From Konateibacter massiliensis (lineage in GTDB: Bacteria > Bacillota > Clostridia > Lachnospirales > Lachnospiraceae), in NCBI RefSeq assembly GCF_900184995.1, contig NZ_LT860099.1:1517931-1581930 (forward strand): DNA of 64,000 bases. The letters are read 5' to 3'. Below, in pieces: positions 28,644 through 37,503 of the stretch; the first letter of the stretch is position 1, and every line of letters starts with the position of its first letter. Position numbers and translations under genes: made by a program. Below the pieces are notes generated by a model that saw only the letters and a program-made list of their open reading frames with translations, was not told the origin of the DNA and searched no databases.

Positions 28644-29672
28644 CTAAGTCTTTTTAAACATTCCATCAAGCTGCTTCATCAGTATTTTCAGACTGTCCAA
28701 CACCTTTTCATAATCCATTCGCTTCGGACCGATAATTCCTATCGTACCCTTCACGCCTTCATCAAGCTCATAGGTTGCAGTTACAACACTGCAATCCTTC
28801 ATTGTCTGTATCGGTGTCTCACTTCCTATATAAACCTGAATTCCATTGTCATTCCCCTCTGCCAGCGTCTCCGTGACCAGGTTGACAAGCTGCTGCTTTT
28901 CCTCAAGGGCAGATATCAATTCACTTGCCTTCTCCGAATCGCTAAGTTCAGGATATTTAAAAATGTTGGTTGCTCCGCTTGTGTAAATCTCCAAATCCTC
29001 GTCTGATTTAATCGCCTCTGCAACAGCATCCAGCACACTGTTTACAATGTCACTGTGTATGCCTGCTTTCTCCTTTAGTTGGGAAATTACACCCAAGTTG
29101 ATTTCATCTATCGATAATCCATTTAAATTGGAATTGAGAAGTATATTAAGCTTTAGTATTGTTTCATTATCCAATGTTTCGCAAGAGTCAATAATTTTAT
29201 TCTTGATAATGTTACCCTCAACTACCACAACCGCTAAGATGTGTTCGTCATCTACCTGCGAAAGCTGAATAAATTTAAGCTTATTTTTCTGATATCTCGG
29301 AGAAGAAATCATCGTGGCATAGTTCGTGTTGGCTGCCAAGAGCTTCACTACCTGTTTTAGAATTAATTCCATCTTATCGGCTTTCTCAACCATAAGACCT
29401 TTAATCTCCGAAACTTCCCTGTCCTTTTCCTCCAAAATCTGGTCTACATATAACCGATAACCCTTGTCTGTCGGAATACGTCCTGCTGAGGTGTGAGGCT
29501 GAATGATATATCCCAGTTCTTCTAAGTCAGACATTTCATTTCGAATTGTCGCAGAGCTTAAATTCAAATCGGAATACTTGGATATAGTTCTTGAACCGAC
29601 CGGCTCACCGGTATCCAAATAGTTTCTTATGATGGCATGTAATATTTTTGCCTTTCTCTCGTCTAACTCCAA
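28644..29672 (-). CDS. hrcA: Heat-inducible repressor HrcA
   Basis: Represses class I heat-shock genes by binding CIRCE. The N-terminal winged helix has GEPVGSRTISKY and SSATIRNEMSDLEELGYI. The C-terminal domain has the family end GTIGIIGPKRMDYEKVLDSL. The frame opens at a TTG at 29690, but AAAGGAG lies within that extension. The TTG at 29672 (MELDERKAKIL), 8 nt behind it, is the better start, giving 342 aa. It is first in the operon and autoregulated through the CIRCE 50 bp upstream. Confidence 0.95.
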   Translation of the reverse strand: MELDERKAKILHAIIRNYLDTGEPVGSRTISKYSDLNLSSATIRNEMSDLEELGYIIQPHTSAGRIPTDKGYRLYVDQILEEKDREVSEIKGLMVEKADKMELILKQVVKLLAANTNYATMISSPRYQKNKLKFIQLSQVDDEHILAVVVVEGNIIKNKIIDSCETLDNETILKLNILLNSNLNGLSIDEINLGVISQLKEKAGIHSDIVNSVLDAVAEAIKSDEDLEIYTSGATNIFKYPELSDSEKASELISALEEKQQLVNLVTETLAEGNDNGIQVYIGSETPIQTMKDCSVVTATYELDEGVKGTIGIIGPKRMDYEKVLDSLKILMKQLDGMFKKT

Positions 29673-29722
29673 CCTCGTCACTCCTTTCAAATAAGATGTC
29701 TGTCACCAGTTTTTGGAGTTTG

Positions 29723-29749
29723 TTAGCACTCATTGATGTAGAGTGCTAA
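29723..29749. promoter_or_regulatory. CIRCE operator
   Basis: TTAGCACTC, 9 bp, GAGTGCTAA: an exact match to the CIRCE consensus. It lies just downstream of the -10 element, over the expected transcript start and leader of hrcA. Confidence 0.97.
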
Positions 29750-29762
29750 CATCCATGTACCT

Positions 29763-29791
29763 AACATATCACCTTGCATTATTTTTGTCAA
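29763..29791 (-). promoter_or_regulatory. Sigma-A promoter of the heat-shock operon
   Basis: Minus-strand TTGACA (29791-29786), 17 bp, TATGTT (29768-29763), directly upstream of the CIRCE element. Confidence 0.8.
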
Positions 29792-29814
29792 TAGTATTTT
29801 ATAATTTTCTTCAT

Positions 29815-31191
29815 TTAATTCAAAGCCTTTTTCTCCTTAAGCAGTCTTGTAAACTCCGCCGGAATCGGTATCACAATCTGAAGCAGAAAAATATGATTCT
29901 CCAGACTGCTGTACAAGGTACCGCCGTATTTCTCCGCAAGATGCTTCATACTCTTCATTCCAAAGCCATGATAATCCTGATTTTTCTTGGTTGTTACCGG
30001 CAGACCGTCCACAATCTCCATATCTCCTTCATAGTAATTATTGGTTTGAATACAAAGGAAGTTTTCATTTGCTGAAATCGTGAAGCTAATCACTCTTTTT
30101 TCCCTATCCTTATGTCTGCTTACCGACTCAATCGCGTTGTCCAATGCATTTCCAAGGAGCGCATAAATATCCAGCGTACTCATAAAATCTAACTGTCCGG
30201 CATCCACAAAGCAAGACAGGTTAATATGATGCTTCTCACAGTAAAGGCTTTTTTCGGATAATATGGTATTCAGCACTTCATTTTCGGTTTTTATCACCTT
30301 GTCATATATCATAATAGAGTCCTCGACCTCTGTTATGTATTTGTCCCATTCCTCATCTTTGGCGTTCTTTAAGGCTTGAAGCTGATGCTTTAAATCGTGA
30401 CATTTTCGGTTGATGATATCAATATTTTCCTTTGACAGATTGTACTGCTTCTGTCTTTCATAGAGAAGCTGTTTTACAATCTCCTTTTCTTTATTCAAGG
30501 TACTGACACGGAAAATATTGTACTGCACCACAAGCACAAGCGTACAGTTAAAGAAATCATAAATTGCCCCCTGATAATTCACATTACTATAATCGGTTGT
30601 CCCGTTTAAAAATATAGTCTGCCCCAAAAAGGAGGAGAAAAGTAATACAATAAGCATCAAAAGAAAATAGAGAAATGTTTGAATATTATCTTCAAATAAG
30701 ATTCCCCCGCAGGCTTTTAATTTGTTTGCAAAAATCTGCGCAATCAGATAATACCAGAAGAGGCATGTCCCCGCACAAACCAGAATATAAAGCCATAAGC
30801 TGTCTGTCAGCTCCGTCCAGATTCCTCTGGCAATCACTTCATTCACCACGATATATTCGATATGCTGTACGGAATATCCCGCTATCCCCATAAACAAAGT
30901 ATCGCATAACGTTATTTCGTAGCATATATAAATATAAATCAGCGTCAAAAGTGCAAGAAAAATATACCACGAAACAGACACTACATGGATAATAAGCGGA
31001 AGAGAAAAACTTTCTGCATATTCACGAATACCGATATAAACGACAGACAATAAAATAAGCAATGCGGTTCCTGCTATTTGCTTGAGCCAAAATTGTTTCT
31101 TTCGTTTTGCAAAGTTCCATACAAAGACCTGCTCCGCCAAAAGAAGCTCCAGGATAAAACGTATTTCTTCAAACACATCAAGGGCACTCAT
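29815..31191 (-). CDS. GHKL-type sensor histidine kinase (AgrC/VirS-like)
   Basis: Membrane sensor of a LytTR two-component system, 458 aa. The N-terminal half has about six membrane helices (roughly residues 10-220). A coiled segment with the phospho-acceptor region follows (KCHDLKHQLQALKN, His in DLKHQ near residue 270). The GHKL ATPase domain has LLGNALDNAIES and a GFGMKSM glycine box. It overlaps the response regulator by 4 bp. No AgrD/AgrB-like peptide genes are beside it, so the signal is unknown. Confidence 0.9.
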   Translation of the reverse strand: MSALDVFEEIRFILELLLAEQVFVWNFAKRKKQFWLKQIAGTALLILLSVVYIGIREYAESFSLPLIIHVVSVSWYIFLALLTLIYIYICYEITLCDTLFMGIAGYSVQHIEYIVVNEVIARGIWTELTDSLWLYILVCAGTCLFWYYLIAQIFANKLKACGGILFEDNIQTFLYFLLMLIVLLFSSFLGQTIFLNGTTDYSNVNYQGAIYDFFNCTLVLVVQYNIFRVSTLNKEKEIVKQLLYERQKQYNLSKENIDIINRKCHDLKHQLQALKNAKDEEWDKYITEVEDSIMIYDKVIKTENEVLNTILSEKSLYCEKHHINLSCFVDAGQLDFMSTLDIYALLGNALDNAIESVSRHKDREKRVISFTISANENFLCIQTNNYYEGDMEIVDGLPVTTKKNQDYHGFGMKSMKHLAEKYGGTLYSSLENHIFLLQIVIPIPAEFTRLLKEKKALN

Positions 31192-31895
31192 CTGCTCATA
31201 CCTCCCATAAATTTTGTAAATTCCTTTAAAAATTCAGCCTTCTTACTTCTGCTGATTTGCAGCTCTTCCTTCCCTACCTTTATGACACTGCCGTTTACCG
31301 ATTTTACATATTTCATATTGACCAGATAGCAATGATTGCTTCTGGAAAAATGATATTCCTTCAGCATCTCCTCTACCTCCTTCAGCACACCGCGGGCCGT
31401 GTAAGTTCCGTTTATTGTATGATATATCAAATAATGCCGGATTACTTCAATATAATAAATATCCGATACATATAAATGTACCTGCCCCTCCGCCGTTTGA
31501 ATGGTCAGCTTCTTATCCTGATCTCTTGTAATATAGCGCATTGCCTTTTGCATTTTTAAGGTAAATTCTGCATAAGACAGGGGCTTTAGCACGAAATCAA
31601 GGGCTTCCACTTCATAACCGGCAATCGCATATTGTGCCATATTTGTAATAAACAACAGCACGACACTTCTGTCCATCCGCCTCAGTTCCCTTGCCGTCTC
31701 AATTCCGTTTAAGGCGGGCATCTCAATATCTAAAAATACCAAATCATAATCCTTACTGTAATCGTTTAAAAAATCATTCGGATTATGAAACACCGATACC
31801 TCTATCTCATTTCCGTTTTCCCTTTCAAACTGTCTGACATAGCTTTCGAATAAGTCCGTTGTCTTTACTTCATCATCAACAATGGCAAGCTTCAT
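31188..31895 (-). CDS. LytTR-family response regulator
   Basis: Receiver domain (1-120) with the acidic pair DDE at 7-9, the phospho-acceptor Asp in YDLVFLDIEMPALNG and a conserved Lys in FVLKPLSY. The LytTR DNA-binding domain (about 130-235) has IYYIEVIRHYLIYHT and the HFSRSNHCYLVNMKYVKSV segment. At 235 aa it resembles AgrA/VirR. It is translated just before its cognate kinase. Targets are unknown; the GH3 gene upstream on the same strand is one possibility. Confidence 0.92.
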   Translation of the reverse strand: MKLAIVDDEVKTTDLFESYVRQFERENGNEIEVSVFHNPNDFLNDYSKDYDLVFLDIEMPALNGIETARELRRMDRSVVLLFITNMAQYAIAGYEVEALDFVLKPLSYAEFTLKMQKAMRYITRDQDKKLTIQTAEGQVHLYVSDIYYIEVIRHYLIYHTINGTYTARGVLKEVEEMLKEYHFSRSNHCYLVNMKYVKSVNGSVIKVGKEELQISRSKKAEFLKEFTKFMGGMSR

Positions 31896-31942
31896 ATCGT
31901 CTCTCCTTACAAAGTTCCTTAAAACTTACTTTTACACAGCAA

Positions 31943-31976
31943 AGGCCTCCGCAGCCCTTTCGGGCTGCCGAGGTCT
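31943..31976 (-). terminator. Stem-loop after the GH3 gene
   Basis: A GC-rich stem (CCTCGGCAGCCC / GGGCTGCGGAGG, one mismatch) is closed by a GAAA tetraloop in minus-strand RNA. It sits about 45 bp after the GH3 stop and before the response regulator start. The tail is not a clear U-run, so it may be a weak terminator or a 3' stabiliser. Confidence 0.5.
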
Positions 31977-32019
31977 AAACATTTAATTACTTCTTATTAT
32001 ACACCTATGTGTATGATTT

Positions 32020-34902
32020 TTACACTATCTCTACTTTTGATTTATTATCATTTCTTCTTATCAATTTTCTTGTTACAACGATAAGTGTGAGTACCACTGC
32101 AACGCCAACAACGATATCCATTGCAATTAATCCCTTTTTCCAGAGAGGCGTTACGGCAACCAATTTGCTGTCTGCCGATAATCCGTTCATTGCGTTGCTG
32201 TTTGTAATTGCGTATGCAACGTTTTTGGCAGCTCTTTGCATATTATTCAGCACCGTCGGGGTCATCTCCTCATCGGCAAGCTTCCAAAGCTCTGCGTCCG
32301 TGTTTAACCAAAGATCGGTTCCTGCCTCCAAGCCTTCTCTGAGGTCCTCATAAGCAAATACGGAGAAGGATGCCTGGTCTGTCACGACCATTCCCTTGAA
32401 GCCCCATTCATCTCTCAATGTTGCTGTCATAAGACCGTAATGTCCGCCAGTCCAGCGTGCTCCAATTCGATTCATGCTCGCCATCATGCCAAGTGCATTT
32501 CCTTCACGAACCGCAGTCTCAAACGGGCGTAAATAAATCTCACGAACGGATTGTTCATTTGCAAACATCGCTCCGCCGACACGGTTGCCTTCCTGATCAT
32601 TCACTGCAAAATGCTTTACGGTAACTACAGCACCTTTTGACTGTGCTCCGCGAACCGTACTCGCTGCCATTTTTCCTGAAATATAGCTGTCCTCTGAGTA
32701 ATATTCAAAGTTTCTTCCGCTGTATGGAGAACGGTGAATATTTGCTGCCGGTGCATACCAAACCTCCACGTCAAGTGCGAGGCTGTCCTCACCTATGCCT
32801 TTTCCGAATTCCTCTGACAATTCCACATTCCATGTAGATGCCAATACAATCTCCGGCGGATAAGCTGTTCCGCTTTCACCGCCTACCAATGTGGATGAAA
32901 TTCCTGCCGGACCATCCTTGTCTACGGTCGCCGGAAGCTGAATGGATTCTACATTAACCGTAGAATATCCACCTATTCTCACCAAGCTGTCCAGTTCCGC
33001 AACTGACATTTGCTCAATCAGGGTACCCCACAGCATATCCTCATAATCCGTTCCGATCAGCGTAGCTGCATTTAATTTGCCAAGCTCCTCATTGATTGTA
33101 CCGGTTACTGGAGCCTCTGCATTTTCATCCTCTGTATAGGAGATTTTCAAATCAGCCAACAATTCGTCTGATGCTGTCAACGCTCCGTCTGCATAGGTAG
33201 CAGGCCATGTACCAGCCCAGTTGCTTCTGCTTAAATATTGTAATTCTGAATCGTAATAACTCATATCTGTCTTTTCAAACTGATTGGTTATCTCATTTCC
33301 TGTAGTCTGGGATACCGCATATGTTTCTGAATCCAGACTGTCTACCGTTACCATTGATGTAAAATCAGCATTTCCGTCATAATCCATACTATCTGCTGTT
33401 GTTTTTCCTTTTGCCGCAAGAATATTGTTCAGTGCCTCATGTGCATCGTTACCTGCCGTGAAATAATAATCCCCTGCATCCACAATATAGGTGCCGTATC
33501 CCTTGGCATCATATGCCTTCATCTCTTCCTTATCAACTGTAACCGTCACTGTCTCACTTTTGCCCGGTTCCAGATTTGAGGTCTTGGTAAAGCCTACTAA
33601 TTCAACAGAAGCCTTCTCAATGCCGTTCTCTTTATCATAGTCTGTATACGGAGACTGCATATAAATCTGTACAATGTCTTTTCCGGCAGCTGCCCCTTCA
33701 TTTGTTACTGTGACAGATATTTCGTAAGTACTATCTGTCTCCTTCACCTCATAACCTGACCATGCAAAATCTGTATAGGACAAGCCATATCCAAACGGAT
33801 ACTGTACTGCTGTCTGGTAGTCATAATTTGACTTATCTTCGTTTCCTAGTACAACATCCTCATATCTTGTCTCATAATATAAATAGCCTACATAAATGCC
33901 TTCTCCATATACCATATACGCATTGCCTCGGTCAACGGTACTGTTTGTGATGGTATAGTTTCCAAAGTTCATCATGCTCGGTGCGCTTAAAGAGTCATAA
34001 GCATAGGTGTCTACCAATGCACCGGACGGATTTACTTCACCGTTTAGCGCCTGTGCAACCGCATAAGCACCTGTCTCACCTAAAGCGCCAATCCACATAC
34101 AGGAATTAACATCATATTCCTCCAAAAATCCAAGCTCCATCGGATTCTGTGTATTTAGCAGCACGATAACCTTATCAAAGTTATCAACCGCCATCTGAAG
34201 CATTGCTTTCTCATTATCATCCGGCTCTAAATACAAATATCCGTTCTCTCCCGGTGTGCTGGAAAGGTCTGAGCTTTCTCCTCCGGAGCGTCCGATTACA
34301 ACAACTGCTGCATCGTTATATTCCTGAAAGCTTTCTTTCACCGCATCGGTATAAACATCCTGCGGCACTTCATTTACGGCAAAGGAACCCATTCCGTACA
34401 CGTCAGGTGTCGCTTTTCTGTAAGAGGAGCCTTCCCCTGTCTCATAAAAATTCCACAGTGTCTCATTAATCTCAAAGCCTGCACTTTCAAATGCTGTTTT
34501 TAAGTTTATCGCCTTTGACGCATCCACAGAGCCTGCTCCTCCGCCGCCATAAACAGGATCTACACTATCCTGACCAATCAAGCTGATTTTGGTGTTTGAG
34601 CTTAACGGAAGTGTATTTCCTTCATTTTTTAAGAGTACAATTCCTTCCGCTTCAATTCTTGTTCCAAGCTCCTGCAAATAGGCAGTACGCTCTTCATCGC
34701 TTAAAAAATCGCTTGTGAAGTAGTCTGTTGCCTCTTCTTCTGTCGATACAATTTTCTGGGTTGACTGATTGAAATGCACCGAAATAAGATTTTGATATTT
34801 CAAAGCGTAGTAATTTCCAATCACCAGACTGACAACAATAACCGCGCATATGATATATGCGATGGCTGCCGTCACTTTAGAAATAGCCTTCTTTTCTTTC
34901 AT
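32020..34902 (-). CDS. Membrane-anchored, domain-permuted GH3 beta-glycosidase
   Basis: Family GH3 glycoside hydrolase with the domain order reversed: the alpha/beta sandwich (about residues 70-340) and fibronectin-like domain (about 380-470) precede the catalytic TIM-barrel (about 620-900). The barrel carries the KHFAVNDQEGNR motif and the probable nucleophile Asp in GMVVTDQASF near residue 850. The N-terminus has one membrane helix (about 9-31) and the C-terminus a second (about 920-942) followed by a basic tail. Permuted GH3 enzymes are known from Ruminococcus and Butyrivibrio. The usual SDW is TDQ here. The 960-aa enzyme should be held at the outer face of the membrane. Substrate not determined. 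Confidence 0.88.
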   Translation of the reverse strand: MKEKKAISKVTAAIAYIICAVIVVSLVIGNYYALKYQNLISVHFNQSTQKIVSTEEEATDYFTSDFLSDEERTAYLQELGTRIEAEGIVLLKNEGNTLPLSSNTKISLIGQDSVDPVYGGGGAGSVDASKAINLKTAFESAGFEINETLWNFYETGEGSSYRKATPDVYGMGSFAVNEVPQDVYTDAVKESFQEYNDAAVVVIGRSGGESSDLSSTPGENGYLYLEPDDNEKAMLQMAVDNFDKVIVLLNTQNPMELGFLEEYDVNSCMWIGALGETGAYAVAQALNGEVNPSGALVDTYAYDSLSAPSMMNFGNYTITNSTVDRGNAYMVYGEGIYVGYLYYETRYEDVVLGNEDKSNYDYQTAVQYPFGYGLSYTDFAWSGYEVKETDSTYEISVTVTNEGAAAGKDIVQIYMQSPYTDYDKENGIEKASVELVGFTKTSNLEPGKSETVTVTVDKEEMKAYDAKGYGTYIVDAGDYYFTAGNDAHEALNNILAAKGKTTADSMDYDGNADFTSMVTVDSLDSETYAVSQTTGNEITNQFEKTDMSYYDSELQYLSRSNWAGTWPATYADGALTASDELLADLKISYTEDENAEAPVTGTINEELGKLNAATLIGTDYEDMLWGTLIEQMSVAELDSLVRIGGYSTVNVESIQLPATVDKDGPAGISSTLVGGESGTAYPPEIVLASTWNVELSEEFGKGIGEDSLALDVEVWYAPAANIHRSPYSGRNFEYYSEDSYISGKMAASTVRGAQSKGAVVTVKHFAVNDQEGNRVGGAMFANEQSVREIYLRPFETAVREGNALGMMASMNRIGARWTGGHYGLMTATLRDEWGFKGMVVTDQASFSVFAYEDLREGLEAGTDLWLNTDAELWKLADEEMTPTVLNNMQRAAKNVAYAITNSNAMNGLSADSKLVAVTPLWKKGLIAMDIVVGVAVVLTLIVVTRKLIRRNDNKSKVEIV

Positions 34903-35054
34903 GATACCCTCCTGGTTTTCATTTTATTAATCTTTACAGGGAGAGAATAACATATTTGCCCGATTGGTTGGATTTTTAGGCATATCTGGTACTTTTTATA
35001 ACACAAGTTGAGCGCAGGCTGTTATCTTATTTTGCTCCCTCGGTATTTCAAACC

Positions 35055-35084
35055 TTGACAATGTTATCGGTTATACTGTATATT
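35055..35084 (+). promoter_or_regulatory. Sigma-A promoter of the CNNM-family gene
   Basis: TTGACA (35055-35060) and TATATT (35079-35084) with 18-bp spacing, 45 bp before the start codon. Confidence 0.7.
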
Positions 35085-35129
35085 TTAACTTATATGTGAG
35101 GTGTATTAATTAAGAAGGAGTTGGTTTTA

Positions 35130-36455
35130 TTGGATTCAGGTGAGGTCACACAGTTATTTCTTTTATTGTTTCTTATATTATTGTCCGCATTTTTTTCTTC
35201 TGCGGAGGGTGCGTTTACTTCGGTAAATAAAGCTTGGGTTAAGAGCTTAGCAGAGGACAAGAACAAACGGGCAGAGAAGATATTAAAAATAATTGATGAC
35301 TCGGGCAAAATGCTCAGTGCAATACTAATCGGCAATGACGCTGTCAATCTCGCTGCCGCTGCACTTACGGTTCTCTTTTCCATCAGCGTATGGGGAAATA
35401 CTGTTGCAGGTATTGCAGCTATCTTTATTATAATTATATTAATTCTTGTTTTCGGAGAAATTATACCGAAAACACTTGCAAGAGCATATGCCGAAAAGGT
35501 TGCTTTTGCCTATGCAAATACTATTTATTTGCTTTTGCTTATTTTTCGTCCGGTTATTTTCTTGGCAAGTGCAATTTCCTTTGCGGTGCTGAAAATCTTC
35601 CGCGTCAACGCCACGATCAAAACAAAGGTGATTACAGAGGATGAGCTTCGTTCCATCGTTGATGTCAGCCATGAAGACGGGGTACTGGAGCGGGAAGAGC
35701 GGCAGATGATATATAATGTGGTTGATTTTGGTGATTCTCTGGCAAGAGACATTATGGTTCCAAGAATTGATATCACGTTTTTGGATGTTGACTGTACTTA
35801 CTCGGAATTGATTGAGATATACAAGGAAGTGAAGTTCACAAGACTTCCTGTTTACGAGGATACAACCGACAATGTAATCGGTATCATCAACGTAAAGGAT
35901 TTGCTTTTATACAATCCGCAGGAAGAATTTTGTATCCGTGATTTTTTACGCGAGCCTTACTTTACATATGAATATAAAAAGACGTCTGAGCTTATGATGG
36001 AAATGCGGAAAAGCTCCATTAATTTCGCAATTGTTCTTGACGAGTATGGTGCTACGGCAGGGCTTGTCACATTAGAGGACTTGCTGGAGGAAATCGTCGG
36101 TGAAATCCGAGATGAGTATGACACAGACGAGGAGGACCTAATTCAGCAGATTAGCGACAGGGAGTATGTAATTGAAGCCTCCATGAAGCTGGACGACATT
36201 AATGATTTATTAAATTTTGATATTATTTCGGAGGATTATGACTCCATCGGCGGTATTTTAATTGAGCTGCTTGACCATCTCCCTGAGACGGGCGAGGAAG
36301 CTGTCACGGAAAACGGAATCCGTCTTGTTGCGGAAAAGGTAGAGAAACAGCGCATCGAAAAGGTTCGCCTTTATCTGCCGGAGGCTTTTTCAACAATCAG
36401 CACGATGAGCTTCCCTGATGGGGACGAGGCTGACTTCGATGAAAAAACGGAATAA
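35130..36455 (+). CDS. CNNM/HlyC-type membrane protein (DUF21-CBS-CorC_HlyC)
   Basis: Putative Mg2+ or other divalent-cation efflux protein, often misnamed hemolysin. The DUF21 membrane domain (about 1-180) has SAFFSSAEGAFTSVNK and VFGEIIPKTLARAYAEK. Two CBS repeats follow (MVPRIDITFLDVD and VLDEYGATAGLVTLEDLLEE). The CorC_HlyC C-terminal domain is at about 345-425. The TTG at 35130 lies 9 nt after GAAGGAG; the TTG at 35121 abuts that site and is unlikely. The length is 441 aa. It is a monocistronic plus-strand unit. Confidence 0.9.
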   Translation: MDSGEVTQLFLLLFLILLSAFFSSAEGAFTSVNKAWVKSLAEDKNKRAEKILKIIDDSGKMLSAILIGNDAVNLAAAALTVLFSISVWGNTVAGIAAIFIIIILILVFGEIIPKTLARAYAEKVAFAYANTIYLLLLIFRPVIFLASAISFAVLKIFRVNATIKTKVITEDELRSIVDVSHEDGVLEREERQMIYNVVDFGDSLARDIMVPRIDITFLDVDCTYSELIEIYKEVKFTRLPVYEDTTDNVIGIINVKDLLLYNPQEEFCIRDFLREPYFTYEYKKTSELMMEMRKSSINFAIVLDEYGATAGLVTLEDLLEEIVGEIRDEYDTDEEDLIQQISDREYVIEASMKLDDINDLLNFDIISEDYDSIGGILIELLDHLPETGEEAVTENGIRLVAEKVEKQRIEKVRLYLPEAFSTISTMSFPDGDEADFDEKTE

Positions 36456-36480
36456 GGTGCACTTTGGCACATTTATATAC

Positions 36481-36529
36481 AAAAAAGAAGAAGTTGAAAG
36501 TTTTGATTGCTTTCAGCTTCTTCTTTTTT
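36481..36529. terminator. Bidirectional terminator between convergent genes
   Basis: A 20-bp arm beginning AAAAAAGAAGAAG pairs with its complement ending in TTCTTCTTTTTT across a 9-nt loop, with one mismatch. It gives a T-run on both strands. It ends the CNNM gene on the plus strand and the sigma-like gene on the minus strand. Confidence 0.88.
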
Positions 36530-36542
36530 GTATAAAAGGTTC

Positions 36543-37388
36543 TTATTCTCGTTCTTTTTTATCTTCATTTTCCAAAACAACAATTTCACCATCGGACACA
36601 CGGATGATATCTGCGATTTCCTCCTCAGACATCTCCATATATTTTGCAAGCTCTTCCACACTTGCCCTTCTTCCAAGTTCCTCACCCAGATTTTTGGCGC
36701 CTTCGTTTAGGTAGTTCACTCTGTTCACAATCTGCTTACCTGCGCTCACAAGTGAATCTGCCTCCTCAACGGCATTTTGAAGTGCTGTGACAATTCCGTT
36801 TTCCAGTGCGGCTTCCACCCGTGTCTCTGCAATCTCTTCCATCGTATCGAGGGTGAGCATCAAGCCGATATTTCCCTCTTGAATTAAATCACTTAAGGCG
36901 ACTCCTTGGTTTACATAATTTTTCGCAAGCGCCACCACTCTTGAAAGGTAAATCTCAATCAATCTGCTTTTTGCGAGGGGATTGTCCTGAAGCACCTGAC
37001 CATACAGCTCTTTTTTCTCACTCTCGCTTGCCGGAGAAATACTTTCCAATTCCTCCAGATACATATCAAGATACTTACTGTCCTCGCCTTGCACCTTTAT
37101 CTTGGACTCTGACGCCTGAATCTCACTCTTTTCTTCAGTGCCTTCTTCCTCCTGCGCCTCTTCCTTTGTCTGAGTCTCAAACAGCTTTGCCGTCTCGCCC
37201 TTTTCATGACCCTCAACTGTAATCTTATTCGCTTCCAGATAGCCATATACCAGCTCCATCTGCTCCTCTGTCAGTGAAGCCGTTTTAAAAAATTCCTTTA
37301 TTTCCTCAACCGTCAGTTTATTTCCCTTTGTCTCCGCTACCGTTCCAATCTCAGAAAGCATTTCCCTAAATATAATTTTATCATTCAT
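36543..37388 (-). CDS. Degenerate sigma-70-like protein without region 4
   Basis: 281 aa with partial similarity to housekeeping sigma factors. The N-terminus resembles region 1.1 (LTVEEIKEFFKTASLTEEQM ... YLEANKITVEG). An acidic linker follows at about 65-100. YLDMYLEELESISPASESEK matches region 1.2 and the segment LSRVVALAKNYVNQGVALSD with LIQEGNIGLMLTLD matches region 2.1-2.2. The aromatic region 2.4 (FSTYATWWIRQAI type) is missing. A region 3-like helix occurs near RRASVEELAKYMEMSEEEIA. No region 4 is present, so it probably does not start transcription from normal promoters. It may bind RNA polymerase core as a modulator, which is an inference. Confidence 0.7.
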   Translation of the reverse strand: MNDKIIFREMLSEIGTVAETKGNKLTVEEIKEFFKTASLTEEQMELVYGYLEANKITVEGHEKGETAKLFETQTKEEAQEEEGTEEKSEIQASESKIKVQGEDSKYLDMYLEELESISPASESEKKELYGQVLQDNPLAKSRLIEIYLSRVVALAKNYVNQGVALSDLIQEGNIGLMLTLDTMEEIAETRVEAALENGIVTALQNAVEEADSLVSAGKQIVNRVNYLNEGAKNLGEELGRRASVEELAKYMEMSEEEIADIIRVSDGEIVVLENEDKKERE

Positions 37389-37503
37389 TCCGAAACTAAT
37401 TTCTCCTTTAACCTATGCATTTCTTGTTTTTGTCCTATTAGCATATCACAAAGCAAGAGATAACACAACTTATCGTTTTGACAGAGCTTTTGACACCTGA
37501 AAT

